Shown here: piece after piece, positions 1 through 11,592 of the stretch | Layout: every line of letters starts with the position of its first letter | Position numbering within the stretch: position 1 is the stretch's first letter | NCBI GenBank assembly: GCA_037367405.1 | Contig: JAZKJV010007258.1 | Span: forward strand, 432,915 to 496,914 | Length of the DNA stretch: 64,000 nt | Reading direction: 5' to 3' | Source of the DNA: Ottelia alismoides | Taxonomy: Eukaryota > Streptophyta > Magnoliopsida > Alismatales > Hydrocharitaceae | Notes under the pieces: model-generated | Seen by the model: the letters and a program-made list of their open reading frames with translations, nothing else | What the model was told of the DNA's origin: nothing | The model's database searches: none | Program-made: the position numbers and the translations under genes

Positions 1-1741
1 CCTTCTCTTTGTATATAGCATTTGGCTACGAGTTGTGCCTTGAAAGTCTCTACTTTGCCATCAGGACCCCATTTCCTCTTGAAGATCCATTTACACCCAA
101 TGGGTTTTACCCCCTTAGGTGGATCCTCTAGGGTCCATACACCATTCTTATGCATGGAGACTATTTTAGACTTCTTTGCTAGCATCCATCTATCCATGTC
201 TTGATCTGCGAGTGCTTCATCAAATGAAGCAGGATCATTGTCAGTTTCACCTGACACATGGAATCCATACCTTTCAGGTGGTGCAACCACCCTCGAACTC
301 CTTCGAAGAGGTATATGTGATTCATCTTTATTTATCTCTTCAGTTTCTGGTTTAGGAAGCTCAGAATCCTCAGGGGACTCAATGAGTTCCTCCACTTAAT
401 TTTTATCTTGACCTTTAAGGAAGTCATCCTCCAGAAATCTTACATCTCTAGAGATGAAAACCTTTTGAGTCCCAGGGTCATAAAGCTGGTATCTAATATC
501 ATCCTCAACATACCCAATGAAGTAGCACTCTTTAGTGCGAGACTCTAGCTTACGTGCGTCCACGTTCTTCGCATGGACCAAGCATCCCCAAACCTTCAAG
601 TGCTTGACACTAGGTTTGGATCCATACCAGAGCTCATGAGGAGTCTTAGGTACGGATTTGCTAGGAATCTTGTTTAGGATATATATTGCAGTCTCTACTG
701 CATATCCCCAGAAACTAAGTGGTAAATGTGCTTTGCTCATCATTGAACGGACAATATCCATGATGGTCTTGTTGCGTCTCTCAGTAACACCATCAAGTTG
801 GGGGGTTCCAGGAGGAGTGAGATTGGAGACAATTCTATCCTCTTTAAGGTATTCCTTGAATTCATCTAAGAGGTACTCGCCACCTCGATCAGATCGAATC
901 TGTTTAATCTTCCTATCAGTTTGGTTCTCAACCAAAGCCTTGAATTCTTTGAACTTTTCAAAGGTTTCAGATTTATGACGTAATAGGAAGATAAACACGT
1001 ATCATGAATGGTCATCAATAAATGTCAAATAATATCAATATCCATTTCGGGTCGCGGTACTGAAGGGATCACATACATCGGTATGTACTAGGTCAAGAAT
1101 GCATTCGCATCTTGTAACCTTGTTATGGAAAGGCATCCTAGTCATTTTACCTCGAATACAATGTTCACAGGTAGGCAAAGATTGAACCTGTAGAAAATCT
1201 AAAGGTCCATCCTTTATCAATCTATTGATCCTATCAGCAGATAAATGACCAAGCCTTTGATGCCAAATCATATTTGAATGATTTCCATTTTCCCTGTATC
1301 TTTTAGGGTTTTTCTTAGTGGTAGCAACGTTCATGACATGTTCATCAATGCACAATTCATAGAGTCCGCCAGAAGTCAAAATACCATCCGCAATATATTT
1401 ATCATAATGATTTATGACTAACTTATTACAGAAAAGGAATGAATATCCGCTTCTAACAAGTTTAGATTTAGATATCAAATTCCTTCTGACTTCAGGTACA
1501 TAAAGACACTCTTTAAGTACTAAGACTCTACCACTAGATAACGATAGTCGATAGGTCCCGACGGCGACTACTGCAACACTTGCATCAGATCCCATCTGGA
1601 TGACTATCTCCTCTTCTTCCAGATTCCTAGTTTCCTGAAACAAATGTCGATAGAGTTCAGGTAATCTAGACAGTTACGCTTCTAGTGCCCCAGCTTCTTG
1701 TAGTGGTGACAGACATCGGTCTTCTTCGATATCATTAGTGT
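1..1741 (-). pseudogene. Copia pol of element D: zinc-knuckle remnant, pre-integrase, integrase, RT start
   Basis: The 1680-1741 stretch encodes a damaged CCHC knuckle (CHHYKKLGH then a stop, then KRNC); the second Cys is Tyr. The GAG-pre-integrase domain follows (1035-1640), with WHQRLGH and the CEHC pair near its end. Integrase core lies at about 396-1090, with HTDVCDP, IRSDRGGEY and the ERRNKT region. The RT start (1-390) shows WMLAKKSKIVSM and IGCKWIFKRKWGPDGK. The frame from 1640 to 1 is constant and broken only by in-frame stops near 1035, 1000 and 396. No DTG/DSG protease site is visible between the knuckle and the pre-integrase region, which suggests an internal deletion. Integrase and RT acted in cytoplasmic particles and the nucleus in the active ancestor. 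Confidence 0.85.
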
Positions 1742-1746
1742 GGAAG
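1742..1746. repeat. Target-site duplication GGAAG, left copy
   Basis: GGAAG sits immediately left of the solo LTR and again immediately right of it (4874-4878). A perfect 5 bp pair is what LTR-element integrase leaves, so the solo LTR derives from a full insertion that later lost its body by LTR-LTR recombination. Confidence 0.9.
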
Positions 1747-4700
1747 TGACGAGTCGCTGAATACGTTGTTCAATTAAGTCACGTTATAGCACGTGTACTT
1801 AGCGATTCGGTCAGAACCGAGAGAAGATCTCCGTGAAGAGTGTCTCGGCTTAATTTATATCCCGGGCAAGTCCGGGGTCGAACTCAGGGAGGCAAAGGAA
1901 CAACTTGGGGTTAATTCAAAAATAAAGATTTTAGATATCCAATGCGGTTTTTTTATATTTTTTTTTAATGCAAGAAGAAAGCCAAAAACAAAATGCGGGT
2001 GAATTACAACACTAAGAAAACATACAACAAGGCCAAATTAATTTTAATAGAAAAGAAGTCCAAATTAGCCAATTCGTATTTTTCCTAGAGTCCTAATCCA
2101 GAGATGAACACAAAACACATTTTTTTTAAATTTTAGGGGTTAAAATGCAATAAATAAAAATACACACTTTTTATGGGTTTTTTCGCAATATTTTATACAA
2201 ACAGTAAGCAAAAAATATGAAAATATTACTGGAATGAAAAGATGATGCAAGAAAGCTACAGTAATATTTTTGGAATTTTTTGACAAGTTATGAATTTTTT
2301 ATGAATTTTTTAGTGAAAACAGAGTGAAAATAAGTAATTAATTCCTATTAAATCCACGTTATCAAATTAATCAGAGTGCGATTTATCTCAAGTAGATATT
2401 TTTATGTGCAATCCAGGAGACTTGAAATTTCGTGAAAAGGATATCTGTGGATTTAATTAAAAATCAAACACTAAATTCACTCTACAATTTATTCCAGATA
2501 CAAGACGTCTCCATTTTAAATGAAATTTGGATAGTAAGTTCTTCACATATCAGGGCATCATATATATTTTTTGTGGAATTTTTAGAGCAACTATGTGTGA
2601 GATATAAATTTAAGAGCACGGAATGGGTAAAATATATGGATTTTCAGTTAAATAATTATAATTAATTACCCATGGTCCACAAAAATATAAATAAATGTTC
2701 AGCACGTAGAAAATTAGTTGCACAACATAAGGGCATTTTTCATTGCATAAAATGATGCTCAACAGATGTCCAAATTAAGATGCAAACACAGGGATGTTTG
2801 TGCAAAACTGAAATTGAAGATTACAATGCAAGTTATATACAGGGATGATTATGCAATATTCTAAACTTATAATTAAAAAAACGCAATTTTTACATTAAAA
2901 AAAACTAAAAGGTGACCTTCTTCCTCACGGCTATGCAACAGGAAGAATCCACCCAAGGGCGGCGACGCCGTCGGCGATGCGGAGGGCGGAGGAGAAAGGA
3001 GGGGACGGCGGCCGGTGGGGATGTCCTTGGAGGGGGCGGCTGTGCTCTGGCGGAGGCGGGCGGCGAGGCGCGGCGGAGGAGCGGAGGGGTGCGTCGGCGA
3101 GCGGTCGGTCGCGCGGGGCCGCTGACTGCGGCCTGGAGGGGTGCGGAGAGGAGAGGGGGCGGCGCGGCAGCCGCTGGGAGGGGCGGCGGCCGGCGCCAAC
3201 CGCGGTGGCTGGAAAGCAGAGGGGGGGCGGCCGGCGTTGGTGGGGCGGGCGGCGCTGGAGCTGCTCCCCCTGCCGTTATTTTTTTATTATTTTTTTTGAT
3301 TTTTTTTTACTTTCTGCTGGTCTATTTTGCTGTAATAAAAAATTTTTTTCGGTTTCAAAATTTTTTTATTTTTTTTTTGTTTTGTTTATATAAGTATGCA
3401 AATGGAGAAGGGAGAGTGATGACAATAAAAATAAATGAGAAATAGATGGTGGTGGTGATGATGAAAGAGAAAAAAATGTGTGATGGTGTTGGTAATGAAA
3501 GGGGTATGATGAGGATGGTGGTAATATGATGAAGATGGTGATGATGAAATGATGTGATCGTAATATAAAAATGGTGGTGTTGACCTAGACAAAAAGAAAA
3601 CAAAATATTAGATAAAAAAAATGAAATAACTAGAGAAATGAGAAGAAATAACTTACCTGGTGTTTGCCGGATTTGCGGAGCAGCTACGCTGGACTCCTGT
3701 TGTCGCCTCGATCCGATTGGCGAAATAAAAATCGGAGAAGCTCCACGAGCTCGACGGGGAACTCGTGACGCGAAGCGGAGCTCCGCGGATCTCACCTGAA
3801 GGAGGTCGTCGCTTGAGGACGATGCTTCGCAACTGTCACCAACATAACACTCCAAGCTCTCTCCTTATTCTATAAGAATGGTGGATGGGGAAAAATGAGG
3901 ATGTACATATGATTATAAAGAAGAAAAGAAAGAGAAGTTAGAAAGATGGTGGAGATGAATGGAGGTTAGATGAAGAATGTGGGGTGGAATGGGAGTTGGT
4001 GGTAGAATAGAAGACTTGGTGGTTAATGTAGAAATGGAAGTTAGTGTAGAGAATGTGGAAAAAAAATAAAAGGAAAATAGAATGAAATAAAGTAGGCTAC
4101 TTATAATACAATAAAATAAAAGATAAGAAAAAGAGTGGAGAATTTACAAAAGAAGACTACAACATGTACATATTTTTTTGTTTGCTTTTCTTTTTATATT
4201 TTTTTATCTTTTTAATAGTAGCTATGTACAATAGAAAAATACAATAAAATAGTACAATCAAAATACAAGATCATAATGATTTTTTTTTGGATTTTTAGTA
4301 ATTAAGAAAGATAAAATAAAAAATGAAGAAAGAAAGAATATATACAAAATATACAATTTACATCTAGGTCCCAAAACCCAACTTTTGCAAACGAGCTCCG
4401 ATTTTAATAAAACCACTTCCGTTGGATAGATAATTTTCTAACTTGAACTTTAAAAGTGAGTTTGGTGAATTTGGAGTTCATACGGAGCGGGAATTTAGCT
4501 TGGAAGTTGGTCTTTACGGCTTTTTCCCATTGGGATCTAGGAGCATTTATTTGAGATATAATTTATTTTGTATTTTTGTATTTTTATGTACATTATTATG
4601 AACAAGTTAGAGAAAGAATTAGTCAAAAAAGAAGTTGAAATGAAATTATTAAAAATACATGAAGTTTTGGACTATTTACAAGTATAAAACTCCTTTATTT

Positions 4701-4873
4701 TTGCGGCTTTTTATGTGTAATTTATTTCATACAATCTAATATAAAATAATTAGTGTGTTTTATTTACAAGACTTATTTTGTTAATTTATTGATTTTATGG
4801 ACATTTATTTGGGATTTTACTCATGGATTTTGCTAAGATTAAGATATTAAGATGATGAATCGTGGATTCATCA
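1747..4873 (-). mobile_element. Solo LTR of the G (Athila-like) family, nested in D gag
   Basis: This is 3127 bp in reverse orientation relative to the G LTRs at 48434-51402 and 61078-64000. Shared landmarks include the terminal palindrome (4853-4873), the 1800-1915 block matching 51241-51360 reversed, and a GC-rich island (about 2950-3270). It starts TG and ends CA in its own orientation and is flanked by GGAAG duplications. No internal element sequence remains. It is much more diverged from the G LTRs than they are from each other, and longer mainly because a GAT/GGT-rich stretch (3440-3560) is expanded. The open frames across the GC-rich part are compositional, not genes. Confidence 0.93.
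3330..3656 (-). other. Putative LTR leader intron in the solo LTR
   Basis: On the minus strand a strong donor, CCAG|GTAAGT (junction 3657/3656), is followed 327 nt later by a T-rich tract and TTATTACAG (acceptor AG at 3331-3330). The same donor and acceptor positions exist in both G LTRs. The acceptor is nearly identical and the donor is a better consensus here, although the sequence between has diverged and expanded. Splicing itself is inference. Confidence 0.45.
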
Positions 4874-4878
4874 GGAAG
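4874..4878. repeat. Target-site duplication GGAAG, right copy
   Basis: Matches 1742-1746 exactly and abuts the outer CA/TG end of the solo LTR. Confidence 0.9.
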
Positions 4879-5594
4879 CAGTATAAGATGAGTCGACTCC
4901 TTGATTCTTCTTCTTTCTCTTATGGGTTGGGCCCTTCCGACAACCATGCTTCCGACTGTGCTTCCCTTTGACCTGTGCAACCATTGCACTGCCAGAGGGA
5001 CCATCTTTCTTTATTATGTCTTCTGTAGACTTTAATGCAGCAAGAAGTCCAGCGTTAGTCAAGTCCAACTTGTTCATGTGGAATGAAACCACAAAATTAT
5101 TGAAAGACTTGGCCAAAGACAGCAGAATGAAATTAGCTTGCATGTTTGCATCCATATTTGCCCCAAGGGTCTCTAGCTTAGACAAGTACCCAAAAATTTT
5201 GAGTACATGTTCTCGGACTGAAGTCCTTTCCTGCATCCTGCAGAGAACGAGTTCTTTCATAATATTGTAACGCTGAGTGCGGTTTATGTCACCAAACATA
5301 TTTTTTAGATTCTGCATTATCTCCTGGCATGTGCTCATCTCCACATGTTGCTTCTAAAGAACATTGGAGAGTAAACCCAGGATGTAGCATCTAGCCAAGA
5401 CATGATCTTCATCATACTTGTCATTGTATTGTTTTTCTTCCTTTGTCTTAGGGCTTTCATGCTTGTCCTCTGTGAGCACATAACTTATGCGCTCAGCCGA
5501 GAGAACAAGTTCCAAATTACGGATCCAATTCGAATAATGGTCTGATCAACTGGTTGACATCCAGAAGCCTGCTAAGTGGGTTCATGGATTTCAT
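4879..5594 (-). pseudogene. Copia gag of element D (UBN2-type), interrupted
   Basis: The likely start is the ATG at 5592-5594, with a second in-frame ATG at 5583-5585. After a frameshift near 5530 the reading continues through NLELVLSAERISYVL and KYDEDHVLARCYILGLL, then passes an in-frame stop just before 5344. The 4879-5344 part reads EIMQNLKNMFGD, REHVLKIFGYLSKLE and NFILLSLAKSFNNFVVSFHMNK, the usual pattern of the UBN2/Retrotran_gag_2 family, ending in a basic Lys/Arg-rich segment. This protein would form the particle shell. The solo LTR enters just before the zinc knuckle, whose remnant resumes at 1741. Confidence 0.83.
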
Positions 5595-7290
5595 TTTATG
5601 AAATTAAGAATGCACTATATTAGAACATATAATTATATATATTCAAAAATTACAACATTTAATTAAGGCATTTTAAATCATATTAGTCTTTCTTTGTCAA
5701 CTTTGAAAGTTTATTCCCTTAATCACTTTCAAAGCAAGAGATATACTTACCGCTATATCCCAAGCAAGAACTGGGATCTCCTCTTTATCTTTGTCACATC
5801 CCAATAATATGAGAACTTGTGACTCCAATAAAGAGAAGCGGGAACACATTCCGCCTTGCAACTCCAACTTACATTTCCCAATTCGATCTTTAACACCCGG
5901 GCCCACCACCCCTAAGGTGATGTTGACCTGTTGTTAATTGAACCAACTGTCAACATGAATACAACTCGCTATGCGCAATCCAATATCACCCCAATATTAT
6001 GAGGACCCGATATTGGGGTCACTATGCAAACGTCCTTACTCTTTCGATAAGCGAAGAGTCCGATCCAAATGGATCGTATGCAGGAGTTGTCACTTCGGAC
6101 AGGCATCTCCTACATACAATATCTGGCGACGGAACCCTTCGCCTTGATGGGAGACCATAGATGTCACTTATGTGATCCTCTACCTCATATTCAAATTTTA
6201 ATTAATTATCATGAATCATATTCATGCAATTAATTCTTCCAAGGGAAATACACATATATTCATAATAGAGTGTTTCAATTGGATGTAATTAATCTAATCT
6301 CATTAAATCAATTATCAATCCAATTCAATCATCAAACTTGATTGTTACTTTAATTAGTGGTATTATCTCAAAGTAAGTATTATTCGAAGTTCAATAATTA
6401 GAAAATACATCATGATCTCTCAGGCATCATTCATCCTTACCTGCTGTCATGGAGTGGGATAGACCACACACGGTACAACCTGCTACCCCAACGCTCCCCA
6501 CTAGACACCATATTCGCCTCAGGAAAAAACAATGCTGAGTCAATCACTTTGTACTTGAGATGATCGTCGGTTTTTCAAACTAAATTATACCATATAGTAA
6601 TAATCAAAACCATTTTGATTATAAGGAAATTTTCTAGACAAATTCATAAAACATATTCAAGAAACAAGTTTGATGAAAGTGAATCAAGTAACCAATTGAT
6701 GATCTAGATCTAATCTAATCATTCATTGGTTTTAATTATTGTTCTAATATTTCCCAAATATTATCCATAATTATTCCAGGAAATTAACCATTAATTTCAC
6801 AATATTCTTAAATGACAATCACAAGGTTTTGGATAAACATGCAATTTCCAGTAGTGACCCTCACTAACTAAAAATAGCATATCTTATTCATTTTATATCC
6901 AAATTAAGCAAAGCCAATTTCCAGAGATTGATAATTAGATTTAAAACAGAAATTGTGATAAACACGCATTTCCAGGCATTTTAAAACAGTACTTAACATC
7001 TTAATTACGTCTCTAACTGTCATCCCCGAAATAGTGGACATATGGTCATTAAAACGATCATATCTTGAGCAAACGGAATCCAAATTAAGCAAACTCAAAT
7101 TCCACATTTTCCTTATTTAATGAGGAACATTATCTAAGTTGATAAATTCATTTTTTAAACATTTTAAACAGGGTCGAAAAAATATCACAAGTTAGGGCTG
7201 CGAAAATTGAATTGCTAAAATCATCACGAACCCAAACGAGCCCAAATTTTCGTAGGTTCATGGATCATATCCAAGACCTCCATCAACCTA
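5595..7290 (-). other. Untranslated leader of element D
   Basis: About 1.7 kb between the PBS and gag. It is AT-rich, has scattered short frames (the longest about 70 codons near 5700-5900 on the minus strand) that match nothing I recognise, and carries no conserved domain. A long leader is usual in Angela/BARE-type copia elements. I see no inserted element in it. Confidence 0.6.
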
Positions 7291-7302
7291 GCTCTGATAC
7301 AA
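7291..7302 (-). other. Primer-binding site of element D (tRNA-Met type)
   Basis: The minus strand reads TTGTATCAGAGC, one base from the TGGTATCAGAGC typical of copia elements primed by initiator tRNA-Met, directly at the inner edge of the LTR. Confidence 0.8.
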
Positions 7303-9848
7303 TTAAAAGGATATGGGAAGATCCTTAAGCGCATCACAAAAGCATGATGATCGTATCATATACGATCAAGAGCAACTAGTCATACTAGTTGCTCGGTGCA
7401 GCGGAATTTAAAAAAAAATAAACGACAAGACCACATGATCCATAAACCATTTATGAATCATTTCATATAACCACATGGTAGATGTAGGAATACCTGTTGT
7501 AGCGTGGTTACGATCGAGCTTCTAAGAGAAGAAGCCTCCTGTCTCAAGTCCGACCTTCGGAGGATACGCTTGCGAGCACGGGGATGAGTCGTGGGGATCT
7601 CGCAATACAAGTAGTTGTCCAAGCAAGGGAACTCCTGATCTCGTCACATGAGATCGAATGTATTCTTCGTGAGCGATAAGAACCTAAGAAGATGGAGTAT
7701 CGAGAGTCGTCGAAACACAACGCAAGGCAATGATGAGGGCCTTCTTCCTTCTAGGGTATGGTGGACGACCACCCAAGAGAGAGGAGGAAGAGGGCACGAG
7801 AGAATGAGAGAAGGAGTATAGAGACTTTGTCAAGTCAGTGTTCTTCGAAGAGCAAGGCATGCCTCTTCTTATATAGGGTTTTGGGAGTCCATGGATCCCA
7901 ATCCATGGACAACACACAATCAACGGATGAGATTGATTTGTGTTCCTTTTAACGGCTAGGATGTTATTGGTAAAACACAACACAAGTGATTTAATTTAAA
8001 TTAATTAATATTGATAAATCAATAAAATTAATCTCAAATTAAATCACCTTTGACTACAGATAGGATAATGAGAAGACCATGGTCCACTTCTAAATAAGGG
8101 GGGACGGCTACTCCTCTCCACATGGATAGTTGTAAACGTCCTCTCTTGTTAGATAGGACTCCTAATATATCATGAGATCTCATTATCTCATGATATCTCC
8201 CATAACACTTGTCGAAAATAATTTTCATAAAAAATAATTCCAAATTATCTTTTGGAAAATATCAATCAAGCCATTGAAAATTTGTGAATCTCATTCACAA
8301 CCTAAAACTAAATGTAATTATATTTTTAATTAATTATTCAATGTGAATCCCATTCACATTAACAATTAATCAACAAATATAAATCACACAAGTCTCTCTC
8401 TACTGTATAGAATAAATCATATTTACAATATACATGGATAATTGGATAGTGCTATCCATATTATCCATATCCACATTAATTAAATCACATTTAATTACAT
8501 TGGATACTCATTCTCATGCATTTAGATAATTTGAATCGAATTCACATTATTCATGATAATTAAATCACATTTAATTATCCATTTCTCAATGCTCAGATAT
8601 AATTCAACCTTGGAATTATTCTTGAACTCTTTCAAGAATAATGCGCTTTCTCCGCAGATACTTGGAGATAAGGACAAGGCAATTGTATCGTTCCACGTAT
8701 AGTGACTTGGATATTGAGATCATATCCTAATCCAGATCTCACGTATCTCTCATAGATGCTTGATTTAATCAAGGCCGTAAATCTAATCTTCTCATTGCAT
8801 CTGAATCTCATTCAGATCAATGTCCAACACTTGGACCAAGATCAGATTGCTTCTCTACTGAGTGGAGTCACTAAAATCCAGACCTGTTTCGTCACTCCCT
8901 CAGAATGGAAGAGTCATGGTTAAACAATCGATTATTGATCACATAACCTTTAGGTATTCCTAATACCTGTACATCATGCATACTGGAAGACATGTGATCA
9001 ACCCGAAGATATAGATCAATTTTACACTGTCATCTTCAGGGTTTCATCAACAAGTTTCTCAATCTTGGTCATTGGGATTTGGTATTGATCATATGCTTTC
9101 CAAAAGCATATATCATACCTTCAAATTCATGCCATGCTTCTAAAGCACGACGACCATGCATGGAATTTGATCGGTCCCAATACCTCATGAGTGAGCTCAT
9201 GGCTTTCGGTTCAGAAGTGAACCTATATGATCCCTTTGAGAGATCGTATTACTCATATGCCCTTATATGCACACCAGCTCACAGGTGTATAGACCTTGGT
9301 TAGGTCATCAACCTATTGGTCTGCCAAATATACATACTCAGACATATAGCAATACATCTGTCTCCGATCAGAGGATGTGTGCCTATATCATGACAGTATT
9401 CGATATAGGACTTTGGTTATCTTGATCTCATTAAGTCAACTCTATGACCTAACTAATCTGACACCTCCGAATCTCTATTCCCATGTAGAGGACCTACATC
9501 AAGAGGTCGGTCAGATATCAACCTATATGAGAAAGGATTGCCATCTCCTACTTAGGCTGGAGATCATCTCTTAACAATCATTTGATGGTGTTTGATGAGT
9601 CCTCAATCTAACTCCTTAGATATTCATCCAAACACCAGCCTCTATGATTCAATTATTGAATCAATAGTTGTATGAATATCAAGATGGCCATGGTACATAA
9701 TCCTAATTGTACAGAGGGACCTTATAGTGCATTCTTTCACTTAATTTCAGAAAGGGAGTAAAATAAACCAATAGCTTTTATAGATATATCAAACATTACA
9801 ATAACATTTACTGTAGGAATGGTTCACTCCGGGCTCACGTTGCTAACA
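7303..9848 (-). repeat. 5' LTR of element D, 2.5 kb
   Basis: The outer end is clear: in its own orientation the LTR starts TGTTAGCAACGTGAGCCC at 9848, and an independent copy starts at 47371 (TGTTAGCCATGTGAGCCC). The inner end is set by the PBS at 7302; the expected terminal CA is mutated. The first 1063 bp (9848-8786) match 47371-48433 in reverse orientation. A TATA box lies at 7868-7875, so U3 is about 2 kb. U3 contains four short palindromes with a GAAT-NNN-ATTC core. The outer edge abuts the gag of element C. Confidence 0.85.
7868..7875 (-). promoter_or_regulatory. TATA box of element D LTR
   Basis: The minus strand reads CCCTATATAAGAAG, a canonical plant TATA box. Transcription would start about 25-35 nt further left, near 7835-7845. 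No transcript evidence is available here. Confidence 0.6.
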
Positions 9849-11592
9849 ACGATGACCCTAAATTGGGGTCATGACACCATGCCAATTGTGTTTCATTATA
9901 CCATATGTTGTTCACCTCTTGAATTTGTGGTGGAGGTGGGAAGAATGACTCGATAATGGTATGTGGCTTCGAATGTTACATTACCATCTGTATCTGTGGC
10001 TGTGGCGATGATGTGCCCCGATCAGGTGCATGCATGTAATACTCATGCTGGACAAATTATGGTTGCCCTGGACCCTGTAGCGAAGATGGTTTTTTCAACT
10101 CAGCAACAGAGGTTTTGGTTGTAGAACTCGCAGATTGACACAAGTAGATTGAGCTCACCAGGAGCTCTAGCTGCTTGATAATCTGGTCAAGCTCGTCCAT
10201 ATTCATGTTCTTTGTTCAATTGCATTACGTTTTCTCTAAGTCTTGTGATCTTTTGTCAATTATATCCACTTTGGACGGGTGGTTCTTGATAATTTTCAAG
10301 TTGGAACTCTTATTCCTATCCTCTTCATGTGATGCCGCCATGTTGACAAACTTGTGGAGGATCTGGAGGTTCATTTAAAAATCATGGAACAAAGATAGTG
10401 TTGCCAATCCCTCGACCATTTCTTAAAAGATTTGCCAACAACATCCTTGTCCTTATTGAAATGAGATCCACCATATGCGTCATCAACCGGCCTTTAGTTG
10501 TCTTGATTCAAGCCCTGAAAAAGTTCTGGACCAAATTGGTCTTCAAAATGTTGTGATGGGGGTACTCTTCATGTAGATCTTTGAAATGTTCCCATGTCTC
10601 ATGAATAGGCTCGTGGGACAGTTGCGAGAAGTTTGAAATCAGAGCTTGCATCTGATTGAGACAACCCATGGGATAATACTTGTGTAAGAAAGCTAATTTA
10701 AGATCTTCCAAGGTCATTACCACTTCCCCTAAATGATTTATCCACTATAAAGCCTTATCCTGAAGGCTAAATGCGAAAGGAGTCATCTTAACTACCTACA
10801 ACGGGATGTTGGGGTAGTTCATAGTTCCGCAGATGTTGTTAAGCTGTTGCAAATGGATGTAGGGTTCCTTCTTGGTGTTGCCATGAAATGTTGGCAAGAG
10901 AGAGATAGAGTAATTGTAGGTTTAGTTCAAAATGTTTGTGGATCCACGATATGTGGATCCCCTCAGTGACCTGACCGGCTCCAAGGTTGTATGTTTCCTT
11001 GAGCATCGGTTTTGGTACCTCTCTTCCTCTCTTCCATGGTGTCCATTTGAATATTATTCTTCTCCTCCTCTCCTAAGTTCTCTCTATCCCTCCTCATTTC
11101 CATTAGCATTTCTTCGAAGGCAGCATGTGCAGATAGTTGTTGTTGAATCGCCTATATGGAGGCAAGCATCTACACGTTGAACTCATTTTGCTTTACTCGA
11201 TGTGCCTTCCCTTTCTGAGGAGCCATGTCGGTTTCAGAATCTATTGACGAAAGATCCAGATCGGGTTCTTGGTCTGCAATCGGAAACATGTCCCGATCAT
11301 TCTTGAAAAAAGCACCAGATGATGAGAAATGTTCAAGATTAGGGTTAGTATTGAACTTTATTAGAGTAGGAGATGTGAATAAAGATTGGTCTATATCCAT
11401 TCTAAAGGAAGAGAATTCAGGAAGAGAGACATCCTGAATTCTAGGTGAAGAAAGAAACGGGCAGTCTCGGGAGTGGTTCAAAAAGTCTGAACCAGTCTTT
11501 CTTGAATCTCCCTGAACTATTGGAGATGTTGGAATCAGGGAATCATTGTGCATGTTCATGGAGTCCGAACAAAACCATCCCCGATCCACCAT
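9849..11592 (-). pseudogene. Gag of element C (Retrotrans_gag family), truncated
   Basis: The likely start is the ATG at 11590-11592. The N-terminal part (11170-11592) is acidic and Ser/Pro-rich and ends in a basic segment. The conserved gag core follows at about 10500-10930: LPTFHG, YIHLQQLNNICGT, PFAFSLQDKAL, AFLHKYYPMG, HETWEHFKDL, PHHNILKTNLVQNFF. A C-terminal segment (about 9860-10200) includes QEVNNIWYN, the counterpart of VNGIWYT in G. In-frame stops interrupt the core. The frame ends at the D LTR boundary. This would be the structural particle protein. Confidence 0.75.

Larger units (their letters stand above)
1..9848 (-). mobile_element. Ty1/copia retrotransposon D (Angela/Tork-like), left end outside window
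   Basis: Read on the minus strand, the order is 5' LTR (7303-9848), tRNA-Met-type PBS (7291-7302), a 1.7 kb leader, gag, zinc-knuckle remnant, GAG-pre-integrase domain, integrase, and the start of RT at the window edge. Integrase before RT is the Ty1/copia order. A long LTR plus long leader and the gag and pre-integrase sequence style suggest the Angela/Tork group; that lineage call is inference. The gag is split by a solo LTR at 1747-4873. The 3' LTR, the PPT and most of RT/RNase H lie to the left of base 1. Stops and frameshifts make it non-autonomous. Confidence 0.85.

Noticed and set aside
2912..3445. Long Gly/Arg-rich open frames on both strands in a GC-rich island
   Set aside because: The island is part of an LTR present three times in the window. 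The frames are overlapping, low-complexity and not conserved between copies.
3355..3855. 166-codon minus-strand frame in the solo LTR
   Set aside because: It crosses the putative intron and a His/Ile-rich microsatellite translation; there is no domain, and the G LTRs do not keep it.
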